From a virus, in the IMG/VR virus record IMGVR_UViG_3300018080_000031, positions 1 through 51,418 of that record: a stretch of DNA of 51,418 nucleotides; one strand, 5' to 3'. The translations under genes and the position numbers were made by a program. Shown piece after piece: positions 15,425 to 25,539 of this stretch (within the stretch, counting starts at the first letter, position 1; each line of letters starts with the position of its first letter). Below the pieces are notes generated by a model. The model saw nothing but the letters and a program-made list of their open reading frames with translations, did not search any database and was not told where the DNA came from.

Positions 15425-18400
15425 ATTTTTTCAATTTCTCATACTCATCTAAAAATTTATCACTAATAACTCCTCCAGCTGTAGATATAATATTAAACTC
15501 TTTCCACAACTGCTTTCTTTCATCTTCACTTGATATCTCAAGTCTGTCATAAAACATCTTAGCCCTCGCTTCTGGCAACAACCCTTTCATTCGTCTCCAG
15601 AAAGACTTCTCAGGTAAGTTTTTAATAGCTATCTCAAATTCATATCTATCAAACAGTCTGTCTTGTGTATCTATATCTTTAAAGCTCTTCAAGTAACTAA
15701 ACACTTCCTTCTTACTAACATTCTTATCATACAAATAACCTTCAACCAGCGTGTCGAAACCTCTATTCTCCACAAAGTTCTTAAGCACACTCTCCTGCTC
15801 AACCTCACTAAACTTCTTTGCATGCTTCGAGTAAGGATTAGTTACACCAAAGAACCTTTTAATAACTGGAATCTTACTAATAACCTGAGCTAAATGCTGC
15901 TCTTTCTTACTCTTAGGTAAGTCACTAAAAGCTGCATCATATCCCTGCCCCAATAAGTAAGACCAAACTGTTCCATTGGTAACAAGTTCCTCAACCATAT
16001 ACTTAGTCCGCTCAGGCGAAAGCCCTGTCAATTTACCTACGTCCTTATAGAACTCCGGCGTATTCTTCGTATACTCCTCTCTACTCTCAGGCCAACTAAA
16101 TGGTTTATCAGTCTTCCGCCAAATATCTTCGTTCAACCAGAAATCTTTATTAGTAACATAACCTAACAATCCACTAATACTTGGTGGCAATTCAGTCACA
16201 CCAACAGGGCTTTGTTCCTTAAGTGAATCAACTACTCTATCAACATCAACTTCATTCCCTAACCACTTATCAGCCGCTGCTTCGAAGAATGTTTTAAAAA
16301 ATTTCTGCCCAGGATCTAACGGTATCTTAATATAAGGATACCTCATATTGCCATGCTCGTCTTCAAATCCAAACTGATCACCTAAAGGAATACACAAGTT
16401 ATTCTGCATATCTATATTACCTTTAAGATTCTTAGCAGTCTGCGGATGCATCTTTTGCATAGCTATGTAAATACCAGTAGTTAACGCACCTAATTGTGCA
16501 AGCTTATAAGTACTTCTAACTGGATTATCTTTAAACGATCTTAACAAACCTCTTGTTCCCTGAATAGCTGCATTTAAATAAGGAATACCATTATCAGCTG
16601 CTTTCCCAATCCCTCCGCCTTGACCGAAGTCCATATAGTCCCTAGCAGCGAACGTAGCTTCTTGTGGACTCTTTCCTTTCCTCAGTGCTCTCTCACGAAT
16701 CGCTAACCTAGTCATTATCTCAGACGTCTCGCCGAAGTAACCGAAGAAATCATAAAGCTTATCAATAGGCCCTTCAATATGTCTACCTCTTTGAAGTAAC
16801 CTACCTTGGTGTACCATAAACTCCATGCCACCGCCTTCGTTGATATAATTCTCATACCTACCTCTTCTCAACACAGCGTCTGAGAATACAGATGTTAAGT
16901 CATGAGTCATCTGTATACCAAAGACAGGCATATTAGCATTATACAGCGGTTTCCACTTACCATTCTCAAACGTCCTGGCTGCAAACCAAGTATGCATCAC
17001 ATCCCTTGGTAAGTTAGCCAATGCAAATCCCCAGTTGATTCCAGTCGCAAATGTCCTTAACACGGCAGAGCCTGACAACCACCTGACCATTTGACTAAGC
17101 CTATAGCTCATCTCTGGATTACTAACAATCCATTCTTTAGACATCTCCGGCGACAAGTAAATAGTCTTTCTCTGCCCTTCCTCGTAAACAAAGAACCTGT
17201 TCCAACCACTAGGTATCTTATCACCTTTCTTTTCCTTAATCCTGACAAATGGATTAGTTTCATCTTTCCTAGCTAACTCAAGCAATGCTCGATTAGCTTT
17301 GTTATTCATCACTCTGCCATAAGCTCTATTAAAAACTTCAAGCGCCATTACTTGTGAACTAGGTTCAAATACATCTGTGTCCCTACCTCTTGCAAGCGAC
17401 TCCACACCTGAGTCATAAACAGTTCTTTTCTTCTTCCCTACCTTCGCTTGATATTTCTTATCATAAACATCTACAAGTTTCAACCTACGATAATTGTGAG
17501 AACTTAAATCAGCAAACTCTTGTTCACTAATCAATCCTTCACTTAACATATCTTGCAATGGCTTCTTCATCCATTCAAAGTATGCATCGACTCTTCTTGA
17601 TAATGTAGAAGCTTGTTCCGGAGAAAGTTTCTCAATCTCAGGAAACAATTCTAAATAAGCAATTGAGTTCTTGGGTTCTATTTCTTTAGGAAACTTAAAT
17701 TGCTTCGGAGTTTTATACCTACCAATGTCTACCATTCTTGATGCAAGTATTAAATTATCAAGTACTCTTTTCTCTGTCTGCGTAAGCCCGCCATAAACCT
17801 CTTTCCCCATCTGCTTAAGCATCCTTGCAGCAATTGATGAAGAACCTTTGGCTAAGTACATTCTTTGAATAACTTCATAACCTTCACTACTTAACTTATC
17901 AAGCAAGTCTTTTCTAATATTCCCTGACCTGTCAATAAAGCTTCTATTAAACTCATCCCTAATCATCTTAGCTGCAACTTTTGGCTTAAACGCCTTCATA
18001 CCTCTTGCATACTTCGTATACTCAGCAACTTTGCGTGCACCTGCTACTATGTCCTTAGCTGCTTGATCAAGAGGAATGCCTGAATAGAGTTTGGTTCCAG
18101 CTGTTACGTCAGTAAGATTACCAACACTATCAGCAAGTCCTTCTCCATAAAGCATCTCGTCCAATGATTCCCAAGGTGGGACTAACTTCCTGGCTTCAGA
18201 ACTCATATTCATACGATGCTCGGCTAACCTAGCCTCCATTTCACCAGGAGTTGTCTTATAAACCTTACGAGCTTCTGACTTAGGTATAGCTATATACTCG
18301 GCAATCATCTTAGCATCAGCAGGACTGGACGTTTCAGCCACATCTCTTATAGATCTTATTGTGTTACCTACATCAGCAGTACCCTCATCCATCTCCATTA

Positions 18401-21374
18401 AAAGCTCACCAAGACTTCTTCTTACATATTGATCTCTAGCTAAATCATACATTTCTTCAACATACTGTCTAACCAATTTCTTCTGTTCTGCTTTTACAGA
18501 AGTACCCATAAATGCATTCATTCTTGTATTAATAGCATGTTGAAGCTCATGAAAGAAACTTGTTTTATCTCCAAATCGTTGAAGAAAGATGAAGCTACCA
18601 GACTGCTGACCTGCTGGCTCTAACTTAGGATCAAAGATAACTTTTAGATTCTTCGCTTCTGGTATAGCCTTATACAATTCAGGATAGTCAAGTATATCAG
18701 TAATAGGTCTTTGTGCAGTCTTACCTGCAATATTTAAAGTTCTAACAGCCTGAGGTACATTATACTTAGCTTTCGTATCATCTATCTCATACCTCCACTT
18801 TCCATCCCTTCCAAGCCAGAAGCCAGTGTGATCGAAAAGAGGTTCGTTGCGATAGAGACTACCTACCTTAATATCGTATCCGTACTTTCCTCTCTTTACC
18901 CTACCAGGAAATAAATCCTTGAACTTCTTTATTGTATCTACAACTGCAACTGGAATCGAATCCAAAGGAATCATCATATTAAGATCAACAGTAGGAACCT
19001 CAGCCCTCTCCGCTCTCCTAGCCCACTTAGCTGCTTCGGAAATAGTTTCTTTCCAATCAAGATGTTCGGCGCTATCTTCAAACAACATTCTAAGTTCATC
19101 AGCTCTTGCTGCTAACTCACTTAAATAATCCCTCGTTGCAGCTACATCTACATCCTTGCCATCCAAATACCTATTCATGTCATTCAGTAATTTCGCCGTA
19201 GTAACATTAATATCTCTAGCAGGCATATTAGGGTCTTGGTTAATGAGTTCTTCTACGCTCGGTGAGATACTCTTCCTCGATTCAAACAACTTATCCCTAA
19301 ACTCAGTAACCTTAGGTTCTTGACGGAAAGGACTTTTATGTGTAGATAATTCAACAGGTTCCCTCGTACCTGTTTGAAGATCGAGGTCGGTGATTGGTTC
19401 TTTTGGAGCTTTGTCTTCCCAGTACTTCAACATCTCTTCATATTCATCAAGCGTACGTACTGTCTTCTTAGTATCCATTCTATACATACGCATTACATCA
19501 GTTTCAAAATCCAGCTTAGCAGTTTCAAGTGCTTCTCCAAGTGGAAGATCATAGATTCTTTCATACAACTTAGCAACATTACTTACAGTAATAGCATCAG
19601 GACCAGGACCTTTTCCTTTTATTTCCCACTTGACTTTAGGATATTTTTTCTTTAATTCATTAACCTGCCTAAGCGCTACATCTGCTCCTTGATCAGTGAA
19701 CGCTTCAATATCTACAATAACTTTAGTAGGTTTGGCTCTATTAGCGGACTCATAGTAATCATTGTGAGCTATGTACTTACCACGTCTTGCAGTTGGCACT
19801 TCAACTTGTACTTCATACTCACCTACCCAAGATCTATCTTTTGTTAGGTCAAGTGCAGAACCTCTGTCTAAACCCTTTGAAAGTATTCCATCAAGTCTGT
19901 CAAGAGTAGTTCCATGAGTAGGGACTGGTTCAACCTCAGCCTTCGGTTCAGACCGTTTAATTTTTAAACGATCTTTTCCCTTCAACGCCTTATCAATTTG
20001 AACATCTACCAGCGCTTTCTGAGGTTGACTTTTAATTTTATCAATAGTCTTCCTCTTACTACTCAAATCCTCCTTTATCATCTTACCATAATCTAAATTA
20101 GCTTGAATCTCAGCAGCTTCCATTTCCAGCTGATTCTTCTCCATGTCAAGAATCTTTTGCTGAACTAACCTGATTCTTTCATCAACAGTTTGCTTCAGCA
20201 ACTCTTCACGATCAATAACTTGCTTCGCCCTTCTCGTTATGCTCTCAGCCTTCGCAGTAACTTCCCTATTAGCGCCTTTGTAAAGCCTACCAAGCGCTAC
20301 CAATCCACCTATGTCACCTGCGAACCTGGCCAGCCCTCTTAAATTTGGATAGTCTTTCAATGACTCTGACTCACTAACAGCTTTCCCAACTTCAGACAAC
20401 GCCAAGGCCGGAGCCATAGCTGTTGAACCAACTAACTGCGTCTCTGCACTAGGCTTACCTAAAAGCGGTTCAACTCCACCTTTCTGCCACCACTCCATTG
20501 CTTCACTCATCCCGTCAGAAGCTGCGTCATAGAGTTCTTCAAAATCAAATGGTCTACCCATTCTCTCAAGCATCTTCTGGCCTGCAGTCAAAATACCTAT
20601 ACCAAAACCAGGCAATGACAAGACAAACTCAGCACCTCCCCTAACGATCTCCATAGGGTTCTTCGCAAGCTCAGCATACCCACTCAATGTATCAACAAAG
20701 TCAGCTTTAAACTTCTCAGTCAATATAGGATTGATCCTGGTTTCATCGTACTCTTTAACACTCTTACCTAACGCAGTGTCCATTCCCATACTGAAAATGC
20801 TTGGCTCACCTTCACTAACCTCAGCAGGCCCAAACTCTGGTTCGTCAACTACTTCATCACTTAAATCAGGCTTAACATACTTAGATGCATTAATTTTCTC
20901 TAAATAACTAGAAGTTTCCTTAGGCACCCTACCTCTAGCAATCGCAGTAGGCCCTGCATTATAGGCCATAATAGCCTTATCCCAATCTCCGAACCTTTTA
21001 TACAGCTTACTTAAATACTCTGCGCTGTAATCAATAGAAGCACGTGGATCAGTTGGGTCAATATCTGGATGATATTTAGGCATTATCTGTGCAATACCAA
21101 CTGCACCTGCAGGTGACTTTGCACTAGGATCAAATTGACTCTCTGTCTTAATCACATTAGCAAGCAAATTCTCAGGCAATCCATACTGTTTCTCAGCCTG
21201 AGCAATCTGGTCTAAATAAGGCTGAGCACGGTCAGAAGGTTCGAAGGAATAAAGTGGCTGACTACCAGGCTCAGCATACATCTGATCAGTCAAACTCGGC
21301 TGACTAAACATTTGATCAGTTAAAGACTTAGACTCTTCACTCTGAAACATCTGATCTGTTAAACTAGTTGGCAT
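15423..21374 (-). CDS. Giant internal virion/ejection protein with lytic transglycosylase and HExxH domains
   Basis: I chose ATG 21374 (TGAGG just upstream; overlaps the previous gene by 11 bases), giving about 1983 residues; a TTG at 21410 is an alternative. The start has three SLTDQM(F/Y) repeats (4-10, 17-23, 27-33). Residues 50-165 are a soluble lytic transglycosylase domain (catalytic Glu78 in TESQFDP, GIAQIMP, AYNAGP) that would open peptidoglycan during DNA entry. A zinc-peptidase signature HELQH lies near 942-946. The rest is helical, as in T7 gp16-like and 'polyvalent' proteins that are ejected with the DNA. It ends the late operon. Palindrome copy 10 lies in its coding sequence. Confidence 0.9.
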   Translation of the reverse strand: MPTSLTDQMFQSEESKSLTDQMFSQPSLTDQMYAEPGSQPLYSFEPSDRAQPYLDQIAQAEKQYGLPENLLANVIKTESQFDPSAKSPAGAVGIAQIMPKYHPDIDPTDPRASIDYSAEYLSKLYKRFGDWDKAIMAYNAGPTAIARGRVPKETSSYLEKINASKYVKPDLSDEVVDEPEFGPAEVSEGEPSIFSMGMDTALGKSVKEYDETRINPILTEKFKADFVDTLSGYAELAKNPMEIVRGGAEFVLSLPGFGIGILTAGQKMLERMGRPFDFEELYDAASDGMSEAMEWWQKGGVEPLLGKPSAETQLVGSTAMAPALALSEVGKAVSESESLKDYPNLRGLARFAGDIGGLVALGRLYKGANREVTAKAESITRRAKQVIDREELLKQTVDERIRLVQQKILDMEKNQLEMEAAEIQANLDYGKMIKEDLSSKRKTIDKIKSQPQKALVDVQIDKALKGKDRLKIKRSEPKAEVEPVPTHGTTLDRLDGILSKGLDRGSALDLTKDRSWVGEYEVQVEVPTARRGKYIAHNDYYESANRAKPTKVIVDIEAFTDQGADVALRQVNELKKKYPKVKWEIKGKGPGPDAITVSNVAKLYERIYDLPLGEALETAKLDFETDVMRMYRMDTKKTVRTLDEYEEMLKYWEDKAPKEPITDLDLQTGTREPVELSTHKSPFRQEPKVTEFRDKLFESRKSISPSVEELINQDPNMPARDINVTTAKLLNDMNRYLDGKDVDVAATRDYLSELAARADELRMLFEDSAEHLDWKETISEAAKWARRAERAEVPTVDLNMMIPLDSIPVAVVDTIKKFKDLFPGRVKRGKYGYDIKVGSLYRNEPLFDHTGFWLGRDGKWRYEIDDTKAKYNVPQAVRTLNIAGKTAQRPITDILDYPELYKAIPEAKNLKVIFDPKLEPAGQQSGSFIFLQRFGDKTSFFHELQHAINTRMNAFMGTSVKAEQKKLVRQYVEEMYDLARDQYVRRSLGELLMEMDEGTADVGNTIRSIRDVAETSSPADAKMIAEYIAIPKSEARKVYKTTPGEMEARLAEHRMNMSSEARKLVPPWESLDEMLYGEGLADSVGNLTDVTAGTKLYSGIPLDQAAKDIVAGARKVAEYTKYARGMKAFKPKVAAKMIRDEFNRSFIDRSGNIRKDLLDKLSSEGYEVIQRMYLAKGSSSIAARMLKQMGKEVYGGLTQTEKRVLDNLILASRMVDIGRYKTPKQFKFPKEIEPKNSIAYLELFPEIEKLSPEQASTLSRRVDAYFEWMKKPLQDMLSEGLISEQEFADLSSHNYRRLKLVDVYDKKYQAKVGKKKRTVYDSGVESLARGRDTDVFEPSSQVMALEVFNRAYGRVMNNKANRALLELARKDETNPFVRIKEKKGDKIPSGWNRFFVYEEGQRKTIYLSPEMSKEWIVSNPEMSYRLSQMVRWLSGSAVLRTFATGINWGFALANLPRDVMHTWFAARTFENGKWKPLYNANMPVFGIQMTHDLTSVFSDAVLRRGRYENYINEGGGMEFMVHQGRLLQRGRHIEGPIDKLYDFFGYFGETSEIMTRLAIRERALRKGKSPQEATFAARDYMDFGQGGGIGKAADNGIPYLNAAIQGTRGLLRSFKDNPVRSTYKLAQLGALTTGIYIAMQKMHPQTAKNLKGNIDMQNNLCIPLGDQFGFEDEHGNMRYPYIKIPLDPGQKFFKTFFEAAADKWLGNEVDVDRVVDSLKEQSPVGVTELPPSISGLLGYVTNKDFWLNEDIWRKTDKPFSWPESREEYTKNTPEFYKDVGKLTGLSPERTKYMVEELVTNGTVWSYLLGQGYDAAFSDLPKSKKEQHLAQVISKIPVIKRFFGVTNPYSKHAKKFSEVEQESVLKNFVENRGFDTLVEGYLYDKNVSKKEVFSYLKSFKDIDTQDRLFDRYEFEIAIKNLPEKSFWRRMKGLLPEARAKMFYDRLEISSEDERKQLWKEFNIISTAGGVISDKFLDEYEKLKK
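16530..16541 (-). repeat. Half copy of the palindrome
   Basis: TTTAAACGATCT, essentially one arm, inside the giant gene, without a second arm. It may be a decayed copy or chance. Confidence 0.35.
19950..19974 (-). repeat. Dispersed palindrome copy 10 (inside the giant gene)
   Basis: AGACCGTTTAAT on the plus strand, centre TTT, right arm ending CGATCT. In the gene it is read in the stop-free frame as DRLKIKRS in a charged linker. Confidence 0.9.
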
Positions 21375-22542
21375 ATCTAACCTCACTGGTCGTTCCATCA
21401 GGCCATTCAACTACGAATATAAAAGTTCTTCCCTCAACCCTAGACTTGTTCATATCTATCTTACCACCAGCAGCTGAGATTTTACCTCTTACATAGTTCT
21501 CGACTTTCTGAATTTTCTCTTTCTCAGTGCTATCAACTGTATCAATTCTAAACTCACGAGAAGTTTTGTAGCTTTCAACATCCTTCGCAAATCCCTTAGG
21601 ATCAGTAAAATACTTCTTACTCTTCACATCAGCCTGAGCTTCCCAAGACTCTTTCTTCTCACCTAAAGAAATCCTTGTAGCTCCAGCTTTCTTTTGTTCA
21701 AAGAAAAACTCCTTAAAACCTTCATCAGCTTCAGCTAAGTCATAAATTTCCTTAATCGTAGGTTCATCTACCTGATTGGCCCACTCATTATAAGGCATCA
21801 CACCTTCACCCCTTTGTTTCGCATCAAAGGCATAATATGAGTAAGCCTTAGTCTTAGTATCAAGCGACTTCCAATCATCAAAGCTTAACTCACCAAGACC
21901 TGGAACTTCCAGTGGAGAAGTCCTCAACATCTCAGCCCAACCTCTCATTTCTTTTGAAGTAGCAATCCTTGACTGTGTCTCAGCTTGCTTCATCAAGTTC
22001 ATCTTATAAGCAGCATCAACAAGGTCACTAAACTTCTTATCCTTCAACTGCGATTCAAAACTCGCAACACTAGAAGCACCACCAAATGCCTTCGCAACAT
22101 CGCTCGGTGTCAGCCCTACTAGGTTGGCATCTGAAATTGTACCTAGTGGACTAGAGGAAGGGTTTAGGAATCCAGGGATTCTCGGTTGCTCTCCTGCACC
22201 AACACTACCACCAGCTGTCATAGGACCTGACTGATATGGAGTGAACTCATCTCCATATTCACCTGTCAAGCCACCTTGATTTTGACCTCCAGAAGCTAAC
22301 GCAGAAGTAGGCACCTTAAACGACAAATTATCTTTGTCACCAGACATCTTCGCGCCTGCAGGCATACCACCTAACATCTGCCTAAGCATCTGCAGATACT
22401 GCTGTTGCAATCCAGCTGCACTCTTAGCACCTAAATACTGCTGTCCAACAGGTATCATACCTGATATTGGATTCTGCCCTTGCAACAACGACTGACCACC
22501 ACCTAACATAGCAGCCATAAGCAAATTCTGATTAATAGCCAT
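21364..22542 (-). CDS. Internal virion/ejection protein (392 aa), unknown function
   Basis: GGAGG precedes the ATG. The first 130 residues are Gly/Gln/Met-rich and flexible (AAMLGGGQSLLQGQ), followed by charged helices and a small C-terminal alpha/beta domain (FIFVVEWPDGTTSEVRYAN). It lies between the Gly-rich protein at 22554 and the giant transglycosylase gene, the place where podoviruses encode internal core proteins, so ejection with the DNA is likely. No enzymatic motif is visible. Confidence 0.75.
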   Translation of the reverse strand: MAINQNLLMAAMLGGGQSLLQGQNPISGMIPVGQQYLGAKSAAGLQQQYLQMLRQMLGGMPAGAKMSGDKDNLSFKVPTSALASGGQNQGGLTGEYGDEFTPYQSGPMTAGGSVGAGEQPRIPGFLNPSSSPLGTISDANLVGLTPSDVAKAFGGASSVASFESQLKDKKFSDLVDAAYKMNLMKQAETQSRIATSKEMRGWAEMLRTSPLEVPGLGELSFDDWKSLDTKTKAYSYYAFDAKQRGEGVMPYNEWANQVDEPTIKEIYDLAEADEGFKEFFFEQKKAGATRISLGEKKESWEAQADVKSKKYFTDPKGFAKDVESYKTSREFRIDTVDSTEKEKIQKVENYVRGKISAAGGKIDMNKSRVEGRTFIFVVEWPDGTTSEVRYAN

Positions 22543-22553
22543 CTATTCCTCCA

Positions 22554-23483
22554 TTATAAGAAAGCAGACGCAGCACCTAACACACCGCCTATTACAGCAC
22601 CAGGTACTCCACCACCTACCATCGCACCCATAGCAGCGCCACCCATAGCTCCGCCGAGCATAGATTGCATCATAGATGGTTCCTCATTCGTACCAGAAGT
22701 ACCACCACCTATCGCTGCCAGTACATTAGCTCCGTACTGAAATACGCTCAGGTCCCACAATCCGTCTTTCTCACCAATCTTTAAGTTAATATCAGTTTCT
22801 TCCTTCTCAGCAACTATCTTAATTCTCTTCCCCTCAATCACTGTCTTCATATAAGACTCTTCCCAACTAATTCTCTGAAGCATTAGATGAAGCATTTGCT
22901 GAGCACCATTCATACGAATCTTCTCAACCTCTACATCTTTAAGCAAGTTTGCTTTGGCAGCTGCTACCCTTAACTCGGTTCCATGTTTAGCTACATCTCT
23001 GTCCCTGAACCCCTCAATAATAGCTTGACCAATGACAAAAGCTGAACTGACAACTGCATTAATATCTCTCATTCCAGCCTGAAACCTAGGTAAGACCTTT
23101 GCAGTTATCTCGTCATCCAGAACATCTGCAAAAGCATCTACATCATCATCTATATCATCATCAGTTATTCCATCTACTTCTACCGACGCAATAGCTTGTG
23201 TGTAAAGTGCTGCCCAATCTGTCGTGTCAGTAATACCTGCTAAAATTGCAGCGAAGGCTGTAATAGCAGCTTCGTATGCAGTGATATCAGCTGAAGGATC
23301 GTAAGCTGTCTCACCGCTCCAAGGTGAGCTACCATAAGCAGAGTTAATTGCGTCAGTTACTGAATTAGTAGCGGTATCACTTCCTCCATTATCCAACCAG
23401 CTTCCATGAATAGTCTCCATGTAATCAGGATAATCAACAACTCCGGAACCTCCTCCGCCACCACCACTTGATCCTTTTCCCAT
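22554..23483 (-). CDS. Putative internal virion protein with glycine-rich hydrophobic end (309 aa)
   Basis: GGAG lies ten bases before the ATG, just after palindrome copy 11. The start is a Gly/Ser stretch (GKGSSGGGGGGSG), the middle is helical and charged, and the last 45 residues alternate Gly, Ala, Met and Val (GGAMGGAAMGAMVGGG). This is typical of podovirus core proteins that form or cross a membrane channel during ejection. Confidence 0.75.
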   Translation of the reverse strand: MGKGSSGGGGGGSGVVDYPDYMETIHGSWLDNGGSDTATNSVTDAINSAYGSSPWSGETAYDPSADITAYEAAITAFAAILAGITDTTDWAALYTQAIASVEVDGITDDDIDDDVDAFADVLDDEITAKVLPRFQAGMRDINAVVSSAFVIGQAIIEGFRDRDVAKHGTELRVAAAKANLLKDVEVEKIRMNGAQQMLHLMLQRISWEESYMKTVIEGKRIKIVAEKEETDINLKIGEKDGLWDLSVFQYGANVLAAIGGGTSGTNEEPSMMQSMLGGAMGGAAMGAMVGGGVPGAVIGGVLGAASAFL

Positions 23484-23485
23484 AG

Positions 23486-23962
23486 TTATTCTCCGCCGAG
23501 ATCGTTTAATTTTTGAACGATCTTTTTAACGTCAAAAGAAATGAATGTGAAAGATGTGTCTCCACCTAGCCTTTTAACTAACTTAACAACTCCTGGTCGA
23601 TCAGTGTAGGCCATCACCTGTGCACAGCCCTTTGATTTAGCATATTTTGAAAGTGTATTAAGGCCTGAAAACCAACTTTTATCATCAACATCTTCGTACC
23701 CATAAAGGCAATAGATTAACAAGTTCTTCGTATTAGAAACATCGTCGTAGATCATCTTAGTCAACACAAGGCCTTCAAACTTAACCTCAGGATTCCTTGT
23801 ATAAGAAGCCCAACACTGTGTTTTACCAGCTAACAATGATGAGAGAACACGATTCATCTTGTCTGGGCTTTCATAAGCAACAGGTGGTAGCGACTGTTCG
23901 ACTGCATACTTAACGATATCCCAAAGAGATGAAATCTGCTCAGGTAATAATCTAACAAGCAT
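23486..23962 (-). CDS. GNAT-fold protein in the tail/core region (158 aa)
   Basis: The alpha/beta order and phrases such as LIYCLYGYE, LNTLSKYAKSKGCAQVMAYT and VVKLVKRLGG fit the GNAT acetyltransferase fold; phages often carry a GNAT-like protein beside their core genes, possibly structural. The ATG shares a base with the previous stop (TAATG). The C-terminal KIVQKLNDL is encoded by palindrome copy 11; a T-to-C change avoids a stop there, so the protein may have been extended through the repeat. Confidence 0.7.
   Translation of the reverse strand: MLVRLLPEQISSLWDIVKYAVEQSLPPVAYESPDKMNRVLSSLLAGKTQCWASYTRNPEVKFEGLVLTKMIYDDVSNTKNLLIYCLYGYEDVDDKSWFSGLNTLSKYAKSKGCAQVMAYTDRPGVVKLVKRLGGDTSFTFISFDVKKIVQKLNDLGGE
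23499..23523 (-). repeat. Dispersed palindrome copy 11 (inside a gene end)
   Basis: In the gene's sense the left arm is AGATCGTTCAAA and the right arm ATTAAACGATCT; GATC is present in both arms. It encodes KIVQKLNDL, the same pattern as copy 5. Confidence 0.93.
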
Positions 23963-25365
23963 TATCTTTGTCCTCGTAAAGGTGGTGCATAGACGCCTCT
24001 GATCCCTCTTAAATCAGTCATCTTATACCTCACCTTGATATAGCTAAGTCTAATTGATCTGTAAATGAAGTTAAACTTCAACTCAACGACAAAATCACTT
24101 CCACCACCTGCAATGATTGCTGCAATTCCTTCATTATTCATAGGTACATAATCACTATATCCCCACTCCTCCATCGTGTTCATCCAACCTACTCGTGCCC
24201 TAACACCTAACAATACCAAAGCATTTGACTCGACACTGAAAATGGTCTTATCACCTCGATAACCAAAATCTAACATAGCTGTAGCAATTATAGGATCATA
24301 ATCAGCTACTGTATTAGGTAACATAACAGTCTCATCGTCATAAGTAGGTATGTACCAAACTGCTGATGGATGCTGTGGTGATTCAGTTGCACCATAAGGT
24401 GAGAGTAACAAAGTTGATTCGCTATCACCTATGTAAAAGTCCTTTTTATTCTTATCATATCGTACTAAAATGTCACCTTCATCCATGTTACTTATGTATG
24501 AGTAATAGCCAAGTTCTCTAATTCCTTCCCTTGTTATCTCCCTAACAACAAGGTCACTTCCAACATAGACATGACGGCTTAACGTACCATCTATCGCACC
24601 TCTATTAATAAGCCCTATATCATCAAGCTCGGTGAATCTAAATGTCGGAGCAGGGTCGCTAACAGGTGTCATTAACACTACACCTTTATCTGAATAACCA
24701 ATCACTGAGTCTTCCAACCTTCTAACATGATAAACCTCACCACCATAAGGGTCACGGCGATATCCAGATACGTTACCTTGATTAAGCGTAAAGTTTGCTT
24801 CACCAATCTTACTCCATACATAAAAGGTCTCATCACAGTCGTACCATTCACTTAACACACAGCCACCTATCATCTGCCCCTTGAAATTGCAGACAGTTCG
24901 CATCATAGGTATGTCGTCATCTGCTATAACTTCATGCCAGTCGTCAATAGTTGTATTCCAATAGATCATTATAAATCCATTGGTCATAAAGGCGTACTCG
25001 CCGAAGTCAGCAACTTCCGTCAAGGTACCAGTGCCGAAAGTAGCTACGTCGCAATCGAAGATGTGAGTGACTACATAATCATCAGTTATGTGGTAGAACT
25101 TATCTTCCATATTAACCACTGCATCCCTGATAATCAAGAAGTTATATCTCTCACCTTGAATGAACTGAGGAAAAGGCCAAGAGTAAAGCATATCAACTGA
25201 TCCACTCAAAGGATCATCTGTACATGCTTCATAACCTTCAATTCCTCTTCTACCTATTCTAAACCCAAGAGCGCGCCACAAGAAACTTGGATCGGTAGGT
25301 ATCGTATCAGTTGGGTCAACACCTTTCTTCAACGCTTCGTCAATGATTAGTTCATATTCTCTCAT
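23962..25365 (-). CDS. Putative tail (nozzle/tubular) protein (467 aa)
   Basis: A beta-rich protein with recurring strands and aromatic turns (YNFLIIRDAVV, EYAFMTNGFIMIYWNT, VVLMTPVSD), like the propeller-type podovirus tail nozzle proteins. It follows the head-tail adaptor genes in the late operon, the usual place for such a protein. No signal peptide or enzyme motif. The assignment rests on size, composition and position. Confidence 0.65.
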   Translation of the reverse strand: MREYELIIDEALKKGVDPTDTIPTDPSFLWRALGFRIGRRGIEGYEACTDDPLSGSVDMLYSWPFPQFIQGERYNFLIIRDAVVNMEDKFYHITDDYVVTHIFDCDVATFGTGTLTEVADFGEYAFMTNGFIMIYWNTTIDDWHEVIADDDIPMMRTVCNFKGQMIGGCVLSEWYDCDETFYVWSKIGEANFTLNQGNVSGYRRDPYGGEVYHVRRLEDSVIGYSDKGVVLMTPVSDPAPTFRFTELDDIGLINRGAIDGTLSRHVYVGSDLVVREITREGIRELGYYSYISNMDEGDILVRYDKNKKDFYIGDSESTLLLSPYGATESPQHPSAVWYIPTYDDETVMLPNTVADYDPIIATAMLDFGYRGDKTIFSVESNALVLLGVRARVGWMNTMEEWGYSDYVPMNNEGIAAIIAGGGSDFVVELKFNFIYRSIRLSYIKVRYKMTDLRGIRGVYAPPLRGQR

Positions 25366-25484
25366 TGAACCACTCCGAATTTCCTTTTTAGCTTATCAAG
25401 GAACTTTCCATCTTCTGCTGAATGATGCTTCTTCGCCCTATAAGCCTTATATGCCCTCTCACAGGAGGACTTGCTAACGTACAT
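25362..25484 (-). CDS. Possible small basic protein (40 aa)
   Basis: An ATG at 25484 opens a 40-residue frame (CERAYKAYRAKKHHSAEDG in the middle, then KFLDKLKRKFGV) whose stop overlaps the next start as ATGA, a coupling seen throughout this operon. The ribosome binding site is weak. The 55 bases upstream also look coding but in another frame, so the gene may be broken or frameshifted. Confidence 0.45.
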   Translation of the reverse strand: MYVSKSSCERAYKAYRAKKHHSAEDGKFLDKLKRKFGVVQ

Positions 25485-25539
25485 TCAATCACTTGATCCC
25501 AAGCGATACTTGCCGTTACTTCATCTTATGCAAGGCATC

